Shown here in pieces: positions 47,804 to 57,173 of a DNA stretch of 64,000 bases. The DNA is from an uncultured Lachnospiraceae bacterium (GTDB taxonomy: Bacteria; Bacillota; Clostridia; Lachnospirales; Lachnospiraceae). Where the stretch lies: the NCBI GenBank assembly GCA_934317005.1, contig CAKREB010000002.1, forward strand, positions 159,588 through 223,587. Direction: 5' to 3'. The notes under the pieces were generated by a model. It saw nothing but the letters and a program-made list of their open reading frames with translations, ran no database searches and had not been told where the DNA came from. A program made the translations under genes and the position numbers. How positions within the stretch are numbered: the stretch's first letter is position 1; each line of letters starts with the position of its first letter.

Positions 47804-47967
47804 TAGTTTTTTGAAAATTGTTTATACTAAATACCGTATTTTATACAGATTTTTGCAAGAAACTTAAATGTAGAAACTAAGGAAGTAAGAAAGAAATGGT
47901 AGTAATCTGTATGAATGATAAGAAAAATAGGATGAAGTTAAAAATAAGATTAAAGGAGAAACGTGTG

Positions 47968-48876
47968 ATGTATGAGAAGAGAACGGATCTTGCAATAGAG
48001 GTAAAGGAAAGCTTTCCGCAGGATGGTATAGAAATTGATGGTGTTGCATTAAAAAAAGCGGATGTAGATGGGCTTGAGATTACCACGGTAGAGATTCGAA
48101 ATGAGCAGGGGGCATTTCAAATGAAAAAACCGATAGGAAGTTATATTACTATAGAAATGACAGAACTGGAAAGTTCAATACTGGATAGAAAAAACGGTTT
48201 TGTCAGACAGCTTTCATTCGTATTAGAACAAATGCTGAAAAAGACAATCGGAGAAAAGCAATCGGTTTTTGCACTATTATCCGGGCTTGGAAATCGATTT
48301 GCCACTCCGGATGCGCTGGGGGCATATGTCCTGGAAAAAGTGTCAATGAATAGGCACATCAAAAAAGAGTTTATGGGAGTTGTGCCATCGGAAAAAGTGA
48401 CGATATGTGGTCTTGCACCGGGAGTTATGTCGCAGACAGGGATGGAAAGCAGTGAGATCTTAAAAGGAATCATTGATAAGGTGCAACCTGATGTACTGCT
48501 TGTAGTGGATGCGTTGGCTTCAAGCAGTGTCAATCGTTTATGCAGAACGATTCAGATTACAAACACAGGAATTTCTCCGGGTGCCGGAATTGGCAATAAT
48601 AGAAACCGTATCGATCAGAAAACAATGGGAATACCGGTAATTGCAATCGGAGTTCCAACAGTAGTAGATGCAGGCACGATCATTTATGAATCATTGGAAC
48701 ATGCATTGGCAAAGGAAGGATATCAGGAAAAAGAAATCTATCAGTTTTTTCAGTCGGTCATCGAAAACAAATGGAAGGATCTGTTTGTTACGCCAAAGGA
48801 GATTGATGAAGAGGTTCGGCAGATGAGCGATATTATCGCACAAGGAATTACTGCATTTGTAGAGGGGAGAAAGTGA
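47968..48876 (+). CDS. gpr: spore germination protease GPR
   Basis: GPR degrades small acid-soluble spore proteins at germination. About 302 residues. The N-terminal YEKRTDLAIEVKES is the typical propeptide cleavage region; the core has GLGNRFATPDALGAYVLEKV, GLAPGVMSQTGMES and DALASSSVNRLCRTIQITNTG with conserved Asp residues. ATG at 47968 is 9 nt after AAAGGAG; the GTG before it and an upstream ATG are less likely. Presumably sporulation-controlled, although I could not define a sigma-G promoter. Confidence 0.95.
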   Translation: MYEKRTDLAIEVKESFPQDGIEIDGVALKKADVDGLEITTVEIRNEQGAFQMKKPIGSYITIEMTELESSILDRKNGFVRQLSFVLEQMLKKTIGEKQSVFALLSGLGNRFATPDALGAYVLEKVSMNRHIKKEFMGVVPSEKVTICGLAPGVMSQTGMESSEILKGIIDKVQPDVLLVVDALASSSVNRLCRTIQITNTGISPGAGIGNNRNRIDQKTMGIPVIAIGVPTVVDAGTIIYESLEHALAKEGYQEKEIYQFFQSVIENKWKDLFVTPKEIDEEVRQMSDIIAQGITAFVEGRK

Positions 48877-49030
48877 CTGTAGAGGATAACTGCACTTTGT
48901 TTTTAGTTAAATGGTGCTGTTTATAGAGGATTCTAAATAAGCTGTCAAAAGAATCTGCAAAAAGGCATATGGGCAGAGTTTGTATCATAGAATACTATCA
49001 GGGGCAAAATTAAACAGGATTGGAGGCTTT

Positions 49031-50464
49031 ATGAAAAGAAAGAACCGGAAGAAACATAGCATGCGCTTTCAGAGTTTCCTATATCTTATTCTTTTTGTTT
49101 GGACAGGTATTCTTTTGTGGGCAGGCTGTAAGCAGTATAGTGCCAGTGAAAGATTACAGGAGTATATGGTTTCTAAAATGACACAGACCGGAGAAAAAAA
49201 GGCGAATCTAATGCATTATTTACAGACAAACAGCAGTAAGACTCAATTTGCAAAAAATAATTTAAAGCAGACTTCTTATCTGGACTATCTGATTGAAAAT
49301 GAAGAAAAACTAACAGATTGTACTGACCAATCTGTCACGGCAATGGCAGGTTTATTTTCAGGCAAAAATAAAAATGATGTATTTTGGAGCACGGTAGCAA
49401 GTAGGAAGCAGATGGAGCATAATCTGTTTTACCGTTCGGATAAAACAATCACTGCTTTAAAAGAAGAAGGAAAACAGGAAAAAAGTAGTAAGGAGGCAGC
49501 AGGATATGATGAAAAAGAAGAGTTTGATTCGAAAAAAATAGCGGTTCCGACACAAAATATCCTGCTGTTTCAAAATGGAAGTCCGGATATCACCGCAAAA
49601 AATAAAAAGACAACGGTAGAGGAGAAAGAAGAAGGAAAGAAAAGTGCAGATAACATCTGTGACAGCAGCAAACAGTTGGAAGAAAATAGAAAGCAGCTTA
49701 AAAAGCTAAAGACTGGCTATAGCAGATCATATCTGCTTGGAAAATTTTATATAACAGATTCTTCTACATCTATAGATAATGCTGTTTTTCGACCGAGGGA
49801 GCTGGTTCAAATGGATCTGACACTGCAAAAGAGTAAAAAGCCGCAGATACTCATTTTACATACACATGCTGCGTCAGAAGCCTTTCGGGACAGTCGAAAA
49901 GGAAAAAAAGAAGACAGCATTGTAGGCGTGGGAGACAAATTAGCACAGATACTATCAGAAAAATATGGATATCAGGTGTTACATGACAGGACGGAGTATG
50001 ACCGGATAAATGGAAGGATTGACCGGAACAAGGCATATAACAATGCGTACAATGGCTTGAAAAAGACCTTAAAAAAATATCCATCGATACAGGTGGTGAT
50101 TGATCTGCATCGTGATGGTGTGGGAAATCAGGTGAAGCGAACAACAGTTGTTCATGGGAAGCGCACTGCGCAGGTAATGTTTTTTAATGGATTATCAAGG
50201 AATGCATCAGGAAATATTAAATATTTGTATAATGAAAATCTACAGGGCAATCTTGCATTCAGTCTTCAGTTAAAAATGGCCTGCATGGAACGTTTTCAAA
50301 ACTTTGCGCGTCCGGTCTATCTAAAAAGTTATCGGTATAACATGCATCTGAGAAAAAGGTATACATTGATCGAACTGGGAAATGAGAATAACACTGTGCA
50401 GGAAGCAAAAAATGCAGCTTTGCCAATTGCAATGGCACTGGATGCTGTTTTGCAGAAAAAATAA
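49031..50464 (+). CDS. spoIIP: sporulation protein SpoIIP
   Basis: SpoIIP is an amidase/endopeptidase that, with SpoIID and SpoIIM, thins septal peptidoglycan during engulfment. About 477 residues: a basic start, one membrane helix (about 13-35), a long charged poorly conserved stretch, and a catalytic domain from about 275. It has ILILHTHAASEAF, VVIDLHRDG and LIELGNENN in order, the zinc-site layout of SpoIIP. One residue more than usual appears between HTH and the Glu. Follows gpr, another spore gene. Confidence 0.92.
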   Translation: MKRKNRKKHSMRFQSFLYLILFVWTGILLWAGCKQYSASERLQEYMVSKMTQTGEKKANLMHYLQTNSSKTQFAKNNLKQTSYLDYLIENEEKLTDCTDQSVTAMAGLFSGKNKNDVFWSTVASRKQMEHNLFYRSDKTITALKEEGKQEKSSKEAAGYDEKEEFDSKKIAVPTQNILLFQNGSPDITAKNKKTTVEEKEEGKKSADNICDSSKQLEENRKQLKKLKTGYSRSYLLGKFYITDSSTSIDNAVFRPRELVQMDLTLQKSKKPQILILHTHAASEAFRDSRKGKKEDSIVGVGDKLAQILSEKYGYQVLHDRTEYDRINGRIDRNKAYNNAYNGLKKTLKKYPSIQVVIDLHRDGVGNQVKRTTVVHGKRTAQVMFFNGLSRNASGNIKYLYNENLQGNLAFSLQLKMACMERFQNFARPVYLKSYRYNMHLRKRYTLIELGNENNTVQEAKNAALPIAMALDAVLQKK

Positions 50465-50520
50465 ATGCAGACTCAATGCTCCAAACAAGTAAATACCGGC
50501 TTTGAGTTAAGGTGAAGGAG

Positions 50521-50549
50521 TTGTTAGAGTAATGAAAATATGTTACAAT
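50521..50549 (+). promoter_or_regulatory. lepA promoter (candidate)
   Basis: TTGTTA (50521-50526), a 17-nt spacer and TACAAT (50544-50549) with TGT extended -10. Confidence 0.55.
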
Positions 50550-50592
50550 AATAAGGTTTGAAAAGGAAATCAGCAGAAGTGAGGATAACAGA

Positions 50593-52407
50593 ATGGAGAA
50601 AATAGATCAGAAGCACATTCGAAATTTTTGTATTGTGGCTCATATCGACCACGGCAAGTCAACGTTAGCAGATCGTATTATTGAAAAGACCGGCCTTTTG
50701 ACCAGCCGTGAGATGCAGGCGCAGGTGTTGGATAACATGGATCTGGAAAGAGAGCGCGGTATTACGATCAAGGCACAGACAGTTCGTATTGTTTATAAAG
50801 CATCCGATGGTGAAGAATATATTTTTAATTTGATCGATACACCGGGACATGTGGATTTTAATTATGAAGTTTCTCGAAGTCTTGCGGCGTGTGAAGGCGC
50901 TATTTTGATCGTAGATGCAGCACAGGGAATAGAGGCGCAGACATTAGCAAACTGCTATCTGGCATTAGATCATGATTTGGAAATCATGCCTGTTATCAAT
51001 AAAATAGATCTTCCGAGTGCAGATCCGGAGAGAGTAAAAGAAGAGATAGAAGATGTGATTGGACTGGATGCTTCCGATGCCCCATTGATCTCAGCAAAGA
51101 TGGGCACGAACATTGAGGAAGTGCTAGAGCAGATCGTGACAAAGATTCCGGCACCTTCCGGTGATGAAAATGCGCCGCTTAGGGCTTTGATCTTTGATTC
51201 TATCTATGACGCTTATAAAGGTGTAATTATTTTTTGCCGATTATTTGATGGTTCGGTTAAAAAGGGACAGGAAATATTGATGATGGCAACCGGTGCGAAG
51301 GCGGAGGTTGTAGAAGTTGGCGTGTTCGGAGCAGGACAGTATATTCCGTCGGAGGAGCTGAGTGCCGGTATGGTAGGCTATATTACAGCGAGTCTGAAAA
51401 ATGTACAGGATACGCGTGTAGGCGATACGGTTACACTCGCACAGAATCCCTGCAAGGAAGCACTGCCGGGGTATAAAAAGGTGCAGCCGATGGTATATTG
51501 CGGACTGTATCCGGCTGATGGTGCCAAATATAATGATCTGCGTGATGCGCTTGAGAAGCTTCAGTTAAATGATGCAGCATTACAGTTTGAGGCAGAAACA
51601 TCGATTGCTCTGGGATTTGGTTTTCGTTGTGGTTTTCTGGGACTGCTTCATCTTGAGATCATTCAGGAGCGTCTGGAAAGAGAATATAACCTTGATCTGG
51701 TGACAACGGCACCGGGTGTTGTCTATCATGTGTATAAGACAAATGGTGAGATGATCGAGGTTACTAATCCGTCAAACCTTCCGGATCCATCCGAGATAGA
51801 ACACATGGAAGAACCTGTTGTATCTGCAGAGATCATGGTTACGACAGAATATGTAGGAGCCATTATGTCACTTTGCCAGGAACGCCGTGGCGTGTATCTT
51901 GGCATGGAATATATGGAAGAGTCACGTGCGGTATTAAAGTATGACCTTCCGTTAAATGAGATTATTTATGATTTCTTTGATGCACTGAAGTCACGTTCCA
52001 GAGGATATGCTTCCCTCGATTATGAAATGAAAGGGTATGTACCATCTTCATTAGTTAAGTTAGATATTCTGATCAATAAAGAAGAAATCGATGCGTTGTC
52101 ATTTATCCTGCATGCAGATACAGCGTATGAACGAGGCAGAAAGATGTGCGAAAAGCTCAAAAAAGAGATTCCAAGACAGCTTTTTGAGATTCCGATTCAG
52201 GCAGCAGTCGGCAGTAAGATCATTGCGCGTGAAACAGTAAAAGCAATGCGAAAGGATGTTCTTGCAAAATGCTATGGTGGTGATATTTCAAGAAAGAGAA
52301 AGCTTTTAGAGAAGCAGAAGGAAGGAAAGAAGCGCATGCGCCAGTTTGGAAATGTAGAAATTCCACAGCAGGCATTTATGAGCGTTTTGAAACTGGATGA
52401 GGAATAA
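50593..52407 (+). CDS. lepA: elongation factor 4 (LepA)
   Basis: GTPase that acts on stalled ribosomes or initiation. 604 residues, usual length: [15 protein letters not shown]-loop, [17 protein letters not shown]3, [14 protein letters not shown]4, and the C-terminal EF4-specific domain ending [16 protein letters not shown]. The stop overlaps the start region of hemW, and the two genes are probably cotranscribed, as in many Firmicutes. Confidence 0.97.
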   Translation: MEKIDQKHIRNFCIVAHIDHGKSTLADRIIEKTGLLTSREMQAQVLDNMDLERERGITIKAQTVRIVYKASDGEEYIFNLIDTPGHVDFNYEVSRSLAACEGAILIVDAAQGIEAQTLANCYLALDHDLEIMPVINKIDLPSADPERVKEEIEDVIGLDASDAPLISAKMGTNIEEVLEQIVTKIPAPSGDENAPLRALIFDSIYDAYKGVIIFCRLFDGSVKKGQEILMMATGAKAEVVEVGVFGAGQYIPSEELSAGMVGYITASLKNVQDTRVGDTVTLAQNPCKEALPGYKKVQPMVYCGLYPADGAKYNDLRDALEKLQLNDAALQFEAETSIALGFGFRCGFLGLLHLEIIQERLEREYNLDLVTTAPGVVYHVYKTNGEMIEVTNPSNLPDPSEIEHMEEPVVSAEIMVTTEYVGAIMSLCQERRGVYLGMEYMEESRAVLKYDLPLNEIIYDFFDALKSRSRGYASLDYEMKGYVPSSLVKLDILINKEEIDALSFILHADTAYERGRKMCEKLKKEIPRQLFEIPIQAAVGSKIIARETVKAMRKDVLAKCYGGDISRKRKLLEKQKEGKKRMRQFGNVEIPQQAFMSVLKLDEE

Positions 52408-53551
52408 TATTTCGCATAAAAAGCCGCTGGCACTTTATATTCATATTCCGTTCTGTGTGCAAAAGTGTCTGTATTGTGATTTTTTGTCTGCTAAAGCATC
52501 GGATATGGAAAAAGAGAGATATCTTGATAAGCTTTTGCGTGAGCTGGCATATTGGCGTGAAAGGATATGCGATAGCTATGAGATACGGACGGTTTTTGTA
52601 GGCGGGGGAACGCCGACCTGTTTAGAGCCACGTCTTTGGCTAAGACTTGGAGAGGCACTTTCTGATCTGTCAGAGCATACTATTGAGTTTACGATTGAAG
52701 CTAATCCAGGGACTGTGACAGATGAACATATGGATGTTTTTCAAGCAATAGGAGTAAACAGGATCAGCCTAGGTCTACAGTCTGCGCAGGACAATGAATT
52801 AAAGGCACTGGGAAGAATACACGATTATAAAACCTTTCAACAGACATATGAGCGGCTGAGGGAAAAAGGCTTTGATAATATTAATATCGATCTGATGGAA
52901 GATATACCGGAGCAGACAGTTTCCAGTTATCGGTCGACATTAGAAAAAGTTCTTGCGTGTATGCCGGAGCATATTTCTTCCTATAGCCTGATCGTGGAAG
53001 AGGGGACACCGTTTTACCGGATGCAGGAAGAGGGAAAGCTTTTGATTCCGGATGAAGACACGGATCGGGAAATGTATCAGATGACACAGGAGATATTGGC
53101 AGAAGCAGGATATCATCGCTATGAGATATCGAACTATGCAAAGGAAGGCAGGGAGTGCCGGCATAATCTGACCTATTGGAGCATGGATGAGTATTTAGGA
53201 ATCGGTCTGGGGGCATCCTCTTTCTTTCAGGGATATCGTTTTACAAATGAAACAGACCGGAACAGATATTTGTCCTTACCGGAAAGTGAGCTTTCTAAGC
53301 CACATCATTTTGTGACACGGCAGGAAGAAATGGAAGAATATGTTTTTTTGGGACTCCGCATGATGCAGGGGATTTCACTGGAAGCGTACCAAAAGCGTTT
53401 TCAGGTTGATTTTCAAAAGCAGTATCAGACGGTTCTGCCGGCACTTTTTGAAAAAAGCCTATTGGCAGTGGATAAGAATCATGATAGAATTTATCTGACA
53501 AATAAAGGAATTGATGTAAGTAATACAGTGCTTGCAGAGTTTCTTCTGTAA
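52397..53551 (+). CDS. hemW: radical SAM heme chaperone HemW
   Basis: 384 residues, with the radical SAM CxxxCxxC motif (CVQKCLYC, Cys near 20, 24 and 27) after YIHIPF, then [22 protein letters not shown] and [19 protein letters not shown], all HemN/HemW-like. The lack of the fourth cysteine and the size favour HemW (heme insertion chaperone) over HemN. ATG at 52397 overlaps the end of lepA; no strong ribosome site is visible, so the exact start is uncertain. Confidence 0.92.
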   Translation: MRNNISHKKPLALYIHIPFCVQKCLYCDFLSAKASDMEKERYLDKLLRELAYWRERICDSYEIRTVFVGGGTPTCLEPRLWLRLGEALSDLSEHTIEFTIEANPGTVTDEHMDVFQAIGVNRISLGLQSAQDNELKALGRIHDYKTFQQTYERLREKGFDNINIDLMEDIPEQTVSSYRSTLEKVLACMPEHISSYSLIVEEGTPFYRMQEEGKLLIPDEDTDREMYQMTQEILAEAGYHRYEISNYAKEGRECRHNLTYWSMDEYLGIGLGASSFFQGYRFTNETDRNRYLSLPESELSKPHHFVTRQEEMEEYVFLGLRMMQGISLEAYQKRFQVDFQKQYQTVLPALFEKSLLAVDKNHDRIYLTNKGIDVSNTVLAEFLL

Positions 53552-53599
53552 AAATACACAGAGATACGCGCATATATGGCGCAGGAATGGAGGATTATA

Positions 53600-54112
53600 A
53601 TGGCAAAAGTTGGAATTTTAATGGGTAGTGACTCGGATTTACCAATCATGAGTAAAGCAGCAAAAATGTTAGAGGATTTTGGAATTGAGTATGAAATGAA
53701 AGTAATTTCTGCCCACAGAGAGGTTGATATTTTTGTTGATTACGCAAAGAGCGCACAGGAGCGCGGCATTGATGTTATTATTGCCGGTGCCGGTGGAGCT
53801 GCGCATCTTCCGGGCATGTGTGCGGCAATTTTCCCACTTCCGGTAATCGGAGTGCCTATTCATACAAAATCACTTGGCGGTGTAGATTCTCTTTATTCCA
53901 TTGTCCAGATGCCATCCGGTATTCCGGTAGCAACTGTAGCAATCAATGGAGCAGCAAATGCAGCAATTCTTGCAGCAAAGATGCTTTCAATCAGTGATAA
54001 GGATTTGCAGAAGAAATTGGCTGATTATAAGGAAACTATGAAGGATCAGGTTGTGGCAAAGGATGAAAAGCTGCAAAAGATTGGATATACATCATACTTA
54101 GAGCAGATGTAA
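53600..54112 (+). CDS. purE: N5-CAIR mutase PurE
   Basis: Class I PurE, which moves the carboxyl of N5-CAIR in purine synthesis. About 170 residues with GSDSDLPIMSKAA and VISAHRE (catalytic His), and AAHLPGMCAA in the GAGGAAHLPG loop. ATG at 53600 follows TGGAGG; an ATG at 53576 lies in frame but has no site. No other pur genes are adjacent, so it is isolated from the rest of the pathway. Confidence 0.96.
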   Translation: MAKVGILMGSDSDLPIMSKAAKMLEDFGIEYEMKVISAHREVDIFVDYAKSAQERGIDVIIAGAGGAAHLPGMCAAIFPLPVIGVPIHTKSLGGVDSLYSIVQMPSGIPVATVAINGAANAAILAAKMLSISDKDLQKKLADYKETMKDQVVAKDEKLQKIGYTSYLEQM

Positions 54113-54129
54113 GCGCCTTACAAGCGAGA

Positions 54130-54183
54130 ATGATAAAGATAAAGAGCACCGTCAGCATCGACGGTGCTCTTTATCTTTATCAT
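54130..54183. terminator. long perfect hairpin between purE and prfC
   Basis: A 24-bp perfect inverted repeat: 54130-54153 pairs base for base with 54160-54183 around the loop AGCATC. The core is GAGCACCGTC/GACGGTGCTC; the outer part is AT-rich. It lies 17 nt after purE and between convergent genes, so it may act in both directions. Confidence 0.75.
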
Positions 54184-54186
54184 AAT

Positions 54187-54231
54187 AGGAAATTCTTGCT
54201 GGAGCACTGACGTTAGCAGTGCTCTTTTTAC
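54187..54231 (+). repeat. dispersed repeat, copy C, with terminator
   Basis: GAAATTCTTGCTGG, then GAGCACTG (54202-54209), loop ACGTTAG, CAGTGCTC (54217-54224) and CTTTTTAC. The 8-bp stem plus T run forms a second terminator for purE. It closely resembles copies A and B. Confidence 0.65.
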
Positions 54232-54245
54232 ATAAACAATAAGAA

Positions 54246-55844
54246 TTAGTTTTTCTTAAACTCCAGCAGCTCTAAGCCTTCATTATCCTCTAATACCATG
54301 CGTATCATCCAGTCGTTTACAAAGAGAAGAAGAGGATTTCCCTTCATGTCTTTTACAGCTTTTACGTTATTCATACGTTTTAATTTAGTTACATCCGTTG
54401 TAGGGTCAGCTACCCAGCGGATATAACCATAAGGCAGTGATTCCAAACGGATTTCACAGCCATATTCATTTTCCAAACGATATTTTAAAACATCAAACTG
54501 GAGAACACCGACAACACCAACGATAATCTCAGACATTCCGGCAGTATATTCCTGAAAAATCTGAATAGCACCTTCCTGTGCAATCTGTGTAATACCTTTG
54601 ACAAACTGCTTGCGCTTCATGGAGTTAAGCTGGACAACGCGGCAAAAATGCTCCGGTGCAAAGGTTGGAATACCCTCGTATTCAAACTTCTGACCGGGCA
54701 GAGTGATCGTATCACCGATAGAAAAAATACCGGGATCAAACACACCGATCACATCACCGGCATACGCTTCAGAAATAACCTGACGATCCTGCGCCATGAT
54801 CTGCTGTGGCTGTGACAGCTTTAACTTACGTTTGCTCTGTACATGATAGACATCTTTATTTGCATCAAATTTACCGGAGCAGATACGCATGAAAGCAATA
54901 CGGTCACGATGTGCCTTGTTCATATTTGCCTGAATCTTAAAGACAAATGCCGAAAAATCATTTTCCAAAGGATCAATGATGCCCTCGTTGGACATTCTTG
55001 GCAAAGGAGAGGTTGTCATTTCTAAAAAATACTTTAAAAAGGTTTCTACACCAAATGTAGTGAGGGCAGAACCAAAAAATACAGGAGAAAGTTCTCCCTT
55101 TTGTACTAAGTCCAGATCTAAAGGATCACTGGCACCGTCCAATAGTTCGATTTCGTCGACTAACTGGTCGTAGAGCTCATCTGTTACCAGCTTTTTTAAA
55201 GCAGGATCATTTATGTCATAATCGGTTTCTGATGCCGATTTGGAACCACCGGTAGATACCGCTTCAAATGTACGGACTGTTTTTGCCTTGCGGTCATAAA
55301 TTCCCTTAAAACGTTTTCCTGATCCGATCGGCCAGTTGACAGGGCATGTACGAATACCCAAAACAGATTCAATGTCATCTAAGAGTTCAAAAGAATCCTT
55401 TGCCTCACGATCCATTTTATTGATAAAAGTAAAAATAGGAATATGGCGCATAACACATACTTTAAAGAGCTTGATCGTTTGCGCCTCCACACCTTTAGAG
55501 GCGTCGATTACCATGACGGCAGAATCTGCAGCCATTAAAGTACGATATGTGTCTTCTGAGAAATCCTGATGTCCCGGTGTGTCCAGAATATTGATACAGA
55601 AACCATCATAATTAAACTGAAGAACGGAAGAGGTAACAGAAATACCACGTTCTTTTTCGATTTCCATCCAGTCAGATACGGCATATTTGGAGTTCGCTTT
55701 TCCTTTTACGGAACCGGCAGTATTGATGGCACCACCATATAACAGAAATTTTTCTGTCAATGTTGTTTTACCGGCATCCGGATGCGAGATGATCGCAAAG
55801 GTCCTTCGCTTTTTGATTTCGTTTGTGATGGTAGGATTTGACAT
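54246..55844 (-). CDS. prfC: peptide chain release factor 3
   Basis: GTPase that removes RF1/RF2 from the ribosome. 532 residues: AIISHPDAGKTTLTEKFLLY P-loop, SVTSSVLQF switch I, ILDTPGHQDFSEDTYR G3, NKMDREAKD G4, then the RF3-specific C-terminal region (GVVGVLQFDVLKYRLENEYG). Convergent to purE; a long hairpin pair separates the two. Confidence 0.97.
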   Translation of the reverse strand: MSNPTITNEIKKRRTFAIISHPDAGKTTLTEKFLLYGGAINTAGSVKGKANSKYAVSDWMEIEKERGISVTSSVLQFNYDGFCINILDTPGHQDFSEDTYRTLMAADSAVMVIDASKGVEAQTIKLFKVCVMRHIPIFTFINKMDREAKDSFELLDDIESVLGIRTCPVNWPIGSGKRFKGIYDRKAKTVRTFEAVSTGGSKSASETDYDINDPALKKLVTDELYDQLVDEIELLDGASDPLDLDLVQKGELSPVFFGSALTTFGVETFLKYFLEMTTSPLPRMSNEGIIDPLENDFSAFVFKIQANMNKAHRDRIAFMRICSGKFDANKDVYHVQSKRKLKLSQPQQIMAQDRQVISEAYAGDVIGVFDPGIFSIGDTITLPGQKFEYEGIPTFAPEHFCRVVQLNSMKRKQFVKGITQIAQEGAIQIFQEYTAGMSEIIVGVVGVLQFDVLKYRLENEYGCEIRLESLPYGYIRWVADPTTDVTKLKRMNNVKAVKDMKGNPLLLFVNDWMIRMVLEDNEGLELLEFKKN

Positions 55845-55971
55845 AATTTTATACCATATTCCTTGTAAGAGTATATCTTAACTTGAAATTCCCTTCTTTG
55901 ATTATTTAGCAACTATTTATTATAATATATTTTGAAGTGATATGCAAGTTTCAGACTGGGACAGAGGAAGC

Positions 55972-56000
55972 TTGCAGGTTTGCCTGACTTATAATATAAT
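55972..56000 (+). promoter_or_regulatory. promoter of zinc-ribbon protein gene
   Basis: TTGCAG (55972-55977), a 17-nt spacer and TATAAT (55995-56000). A second TATAAT at 55990 has poor spacing. Confidence 0.6.
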
Positions 56001-56054
56001 AAACTGGTGTAACCTTAAAGGAGCTTGAGAATACAAACAAGGAGGAGAAAACAA

Positions 56055-56990
56055 ATGTGGTGTCCGAAATGTAAAACAGAGTATAGAGAGGGGATTACGG
56101 TTTGTGCAGATTGCGGAAGCACGTTGGTAGAAGCAGAACAAAAAAAGCGTGTCGATATTTGTGAGATTAATGATGATAAGGCAGCGGAGGAAATCTTAGA
56201 ATACCTTTCTTATTCTGGAATTCAGGATGTAGAAAAGGAAACCTGCGATGATGGCAGCTTTAAAATTACTGTTGCGATAGAGGATGAAAAGAATGCCGAA
56301 AAGCTTTTCCGGGGATATACTCTTGCAAAGGAGGAAGAAAAGGAAAAAGAGGCAGAGGATAAGAAAACAGCACAGGCTTTAGAGCAGGAACAGGAAGAAC
56401 AGACAGAATCCGATGTGGCAGAATCTGAGGCGGAAGACGCTGACAGCAGTAACGAAAAGGAAGAGGAAGCTGTTTTGGTCGAAGATGAGATAGATGAGGA
56501 TACAGTAGATCTTTTGTATACTTCAGATAAAAAAGAATATGTAAAATATGCAGATCGTTATCGTGATCTGAAATTTTCCGGAATTACATTTATTATCTTT
56601 GGTATTATTGGTGCAGTATATCTTGCCCTCTCAAAAACAAAGGTGATACCGCTTCAGTATAATATCGTTGTATTTATTATTCTTGCTGCACTGTTTGCCG
56701 GCTTTATCATTTCAGGAATCGTATCTGTAGTGAAGTCTCAGAAATTAAAGTATAAGATTCCCAAAGAGGAGGAGCGCACGAAGCAGATTAAGGATTGGCT
56801 CAATGAAAACGTTTCAGACGAAAAGATTCAGGCATGGTCAGATAAGAATGTATCAGATGGCGAAAATGATCTTTTGATCACAGCACATATCCGTACACTG
56901 CTTCTGAAGGAATACCCGGAAGAGAAAAAAGAATATATTGAAATGATTGCAGATGAATATTACGAGGAAAGATTCATCACAGAGGATTAA
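56055..56990 (+). CDS. zinc-ribbon membrane protein, unknown
   Basis: About 311 residues: an N-terminal zinc ribbon (CPKCKTEYREG...CADCG, residues 3-22), a DUF2007-like small alpha/beta region (about 30-90), a very acidic E/D/Q linker (about 95-155), two membrane helices (about 180-200 and 206-228), and a charged C-terminal domain. ATG at 56055 is 7 nt after GGAGGAG. I do not know its function. Zinc ribbon plus membrane pair suggests a sensor or regulator but does not show it. Confidence 0.8.
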   Translation: MWCPKCKTEYREGITVCADCGSTLVEAEQKKRVDICEINDDKAAEEILEYLSYSGIQDVEKETCDDGSFKITVAIEDEKNAEKLFRGYTLAKEEEKEKEAEDKKTAQALEQEQEEQTESDVAESEAEDADSSNEKEEEAVLVEDEIDEDTVDLLYTSDKKEYVKYADRYRDLKFSGITFIIFGIIGAVYLALSKTKVIPLQYNIVVFIILAALFAGFIISGIVSVVKSQKLKYKIPKEEERTKQIKDWLNENVSDEKIQAWSDKNVSDGENDLLITAHIRTLLLKEYPEEKKEYIEMIADEYYEERFITED

Positions 56991-57010
56991 GTCAATTTCT
57001 AAAAATAAAA

Positions 57011-57101
57011 CCACTACTTTATTATCTCGTGGCAGTTGCCAAATGCGAGCAAGCTCGTGCTTGGCTTGTTGCTTCACGGAAATAGAGTAGTGGCTTTTTT
57101 T
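57011..57101 (+). terminator. long structured terminator after zinc-ribbon gene
   Basis: Outer stem 57011-57023 with 57081-57093 (13 bp, one G-U), followed by CTTTTTTT (57094-57101). The 57-nt loop folds again: CGTG/CACG (57029-57032 / 57075-57078), GCCAA/TTGGC and a GAGC-AA-GCTC tip. Unusually large for a terminator. Confidence 0.65.
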
Positions 57102-57136
57102 ACGCTACAGAAAACTGCTTGTATAGTATTGGGATA

Positions 57137-57150
57137 CCAGCAGGAATTTT
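57137..57150 (-). repeat. partial dispersed repeat, copy D
   Basis: On the - strand AAAATTCCTGCTGG, matching only the left edge of copies A-C, followed by unrelated sequence. May be a chance match. Confidence 0.3.
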
Positions 57151-57173
57151 AATCAAATGGTTTTTTGAGATTT

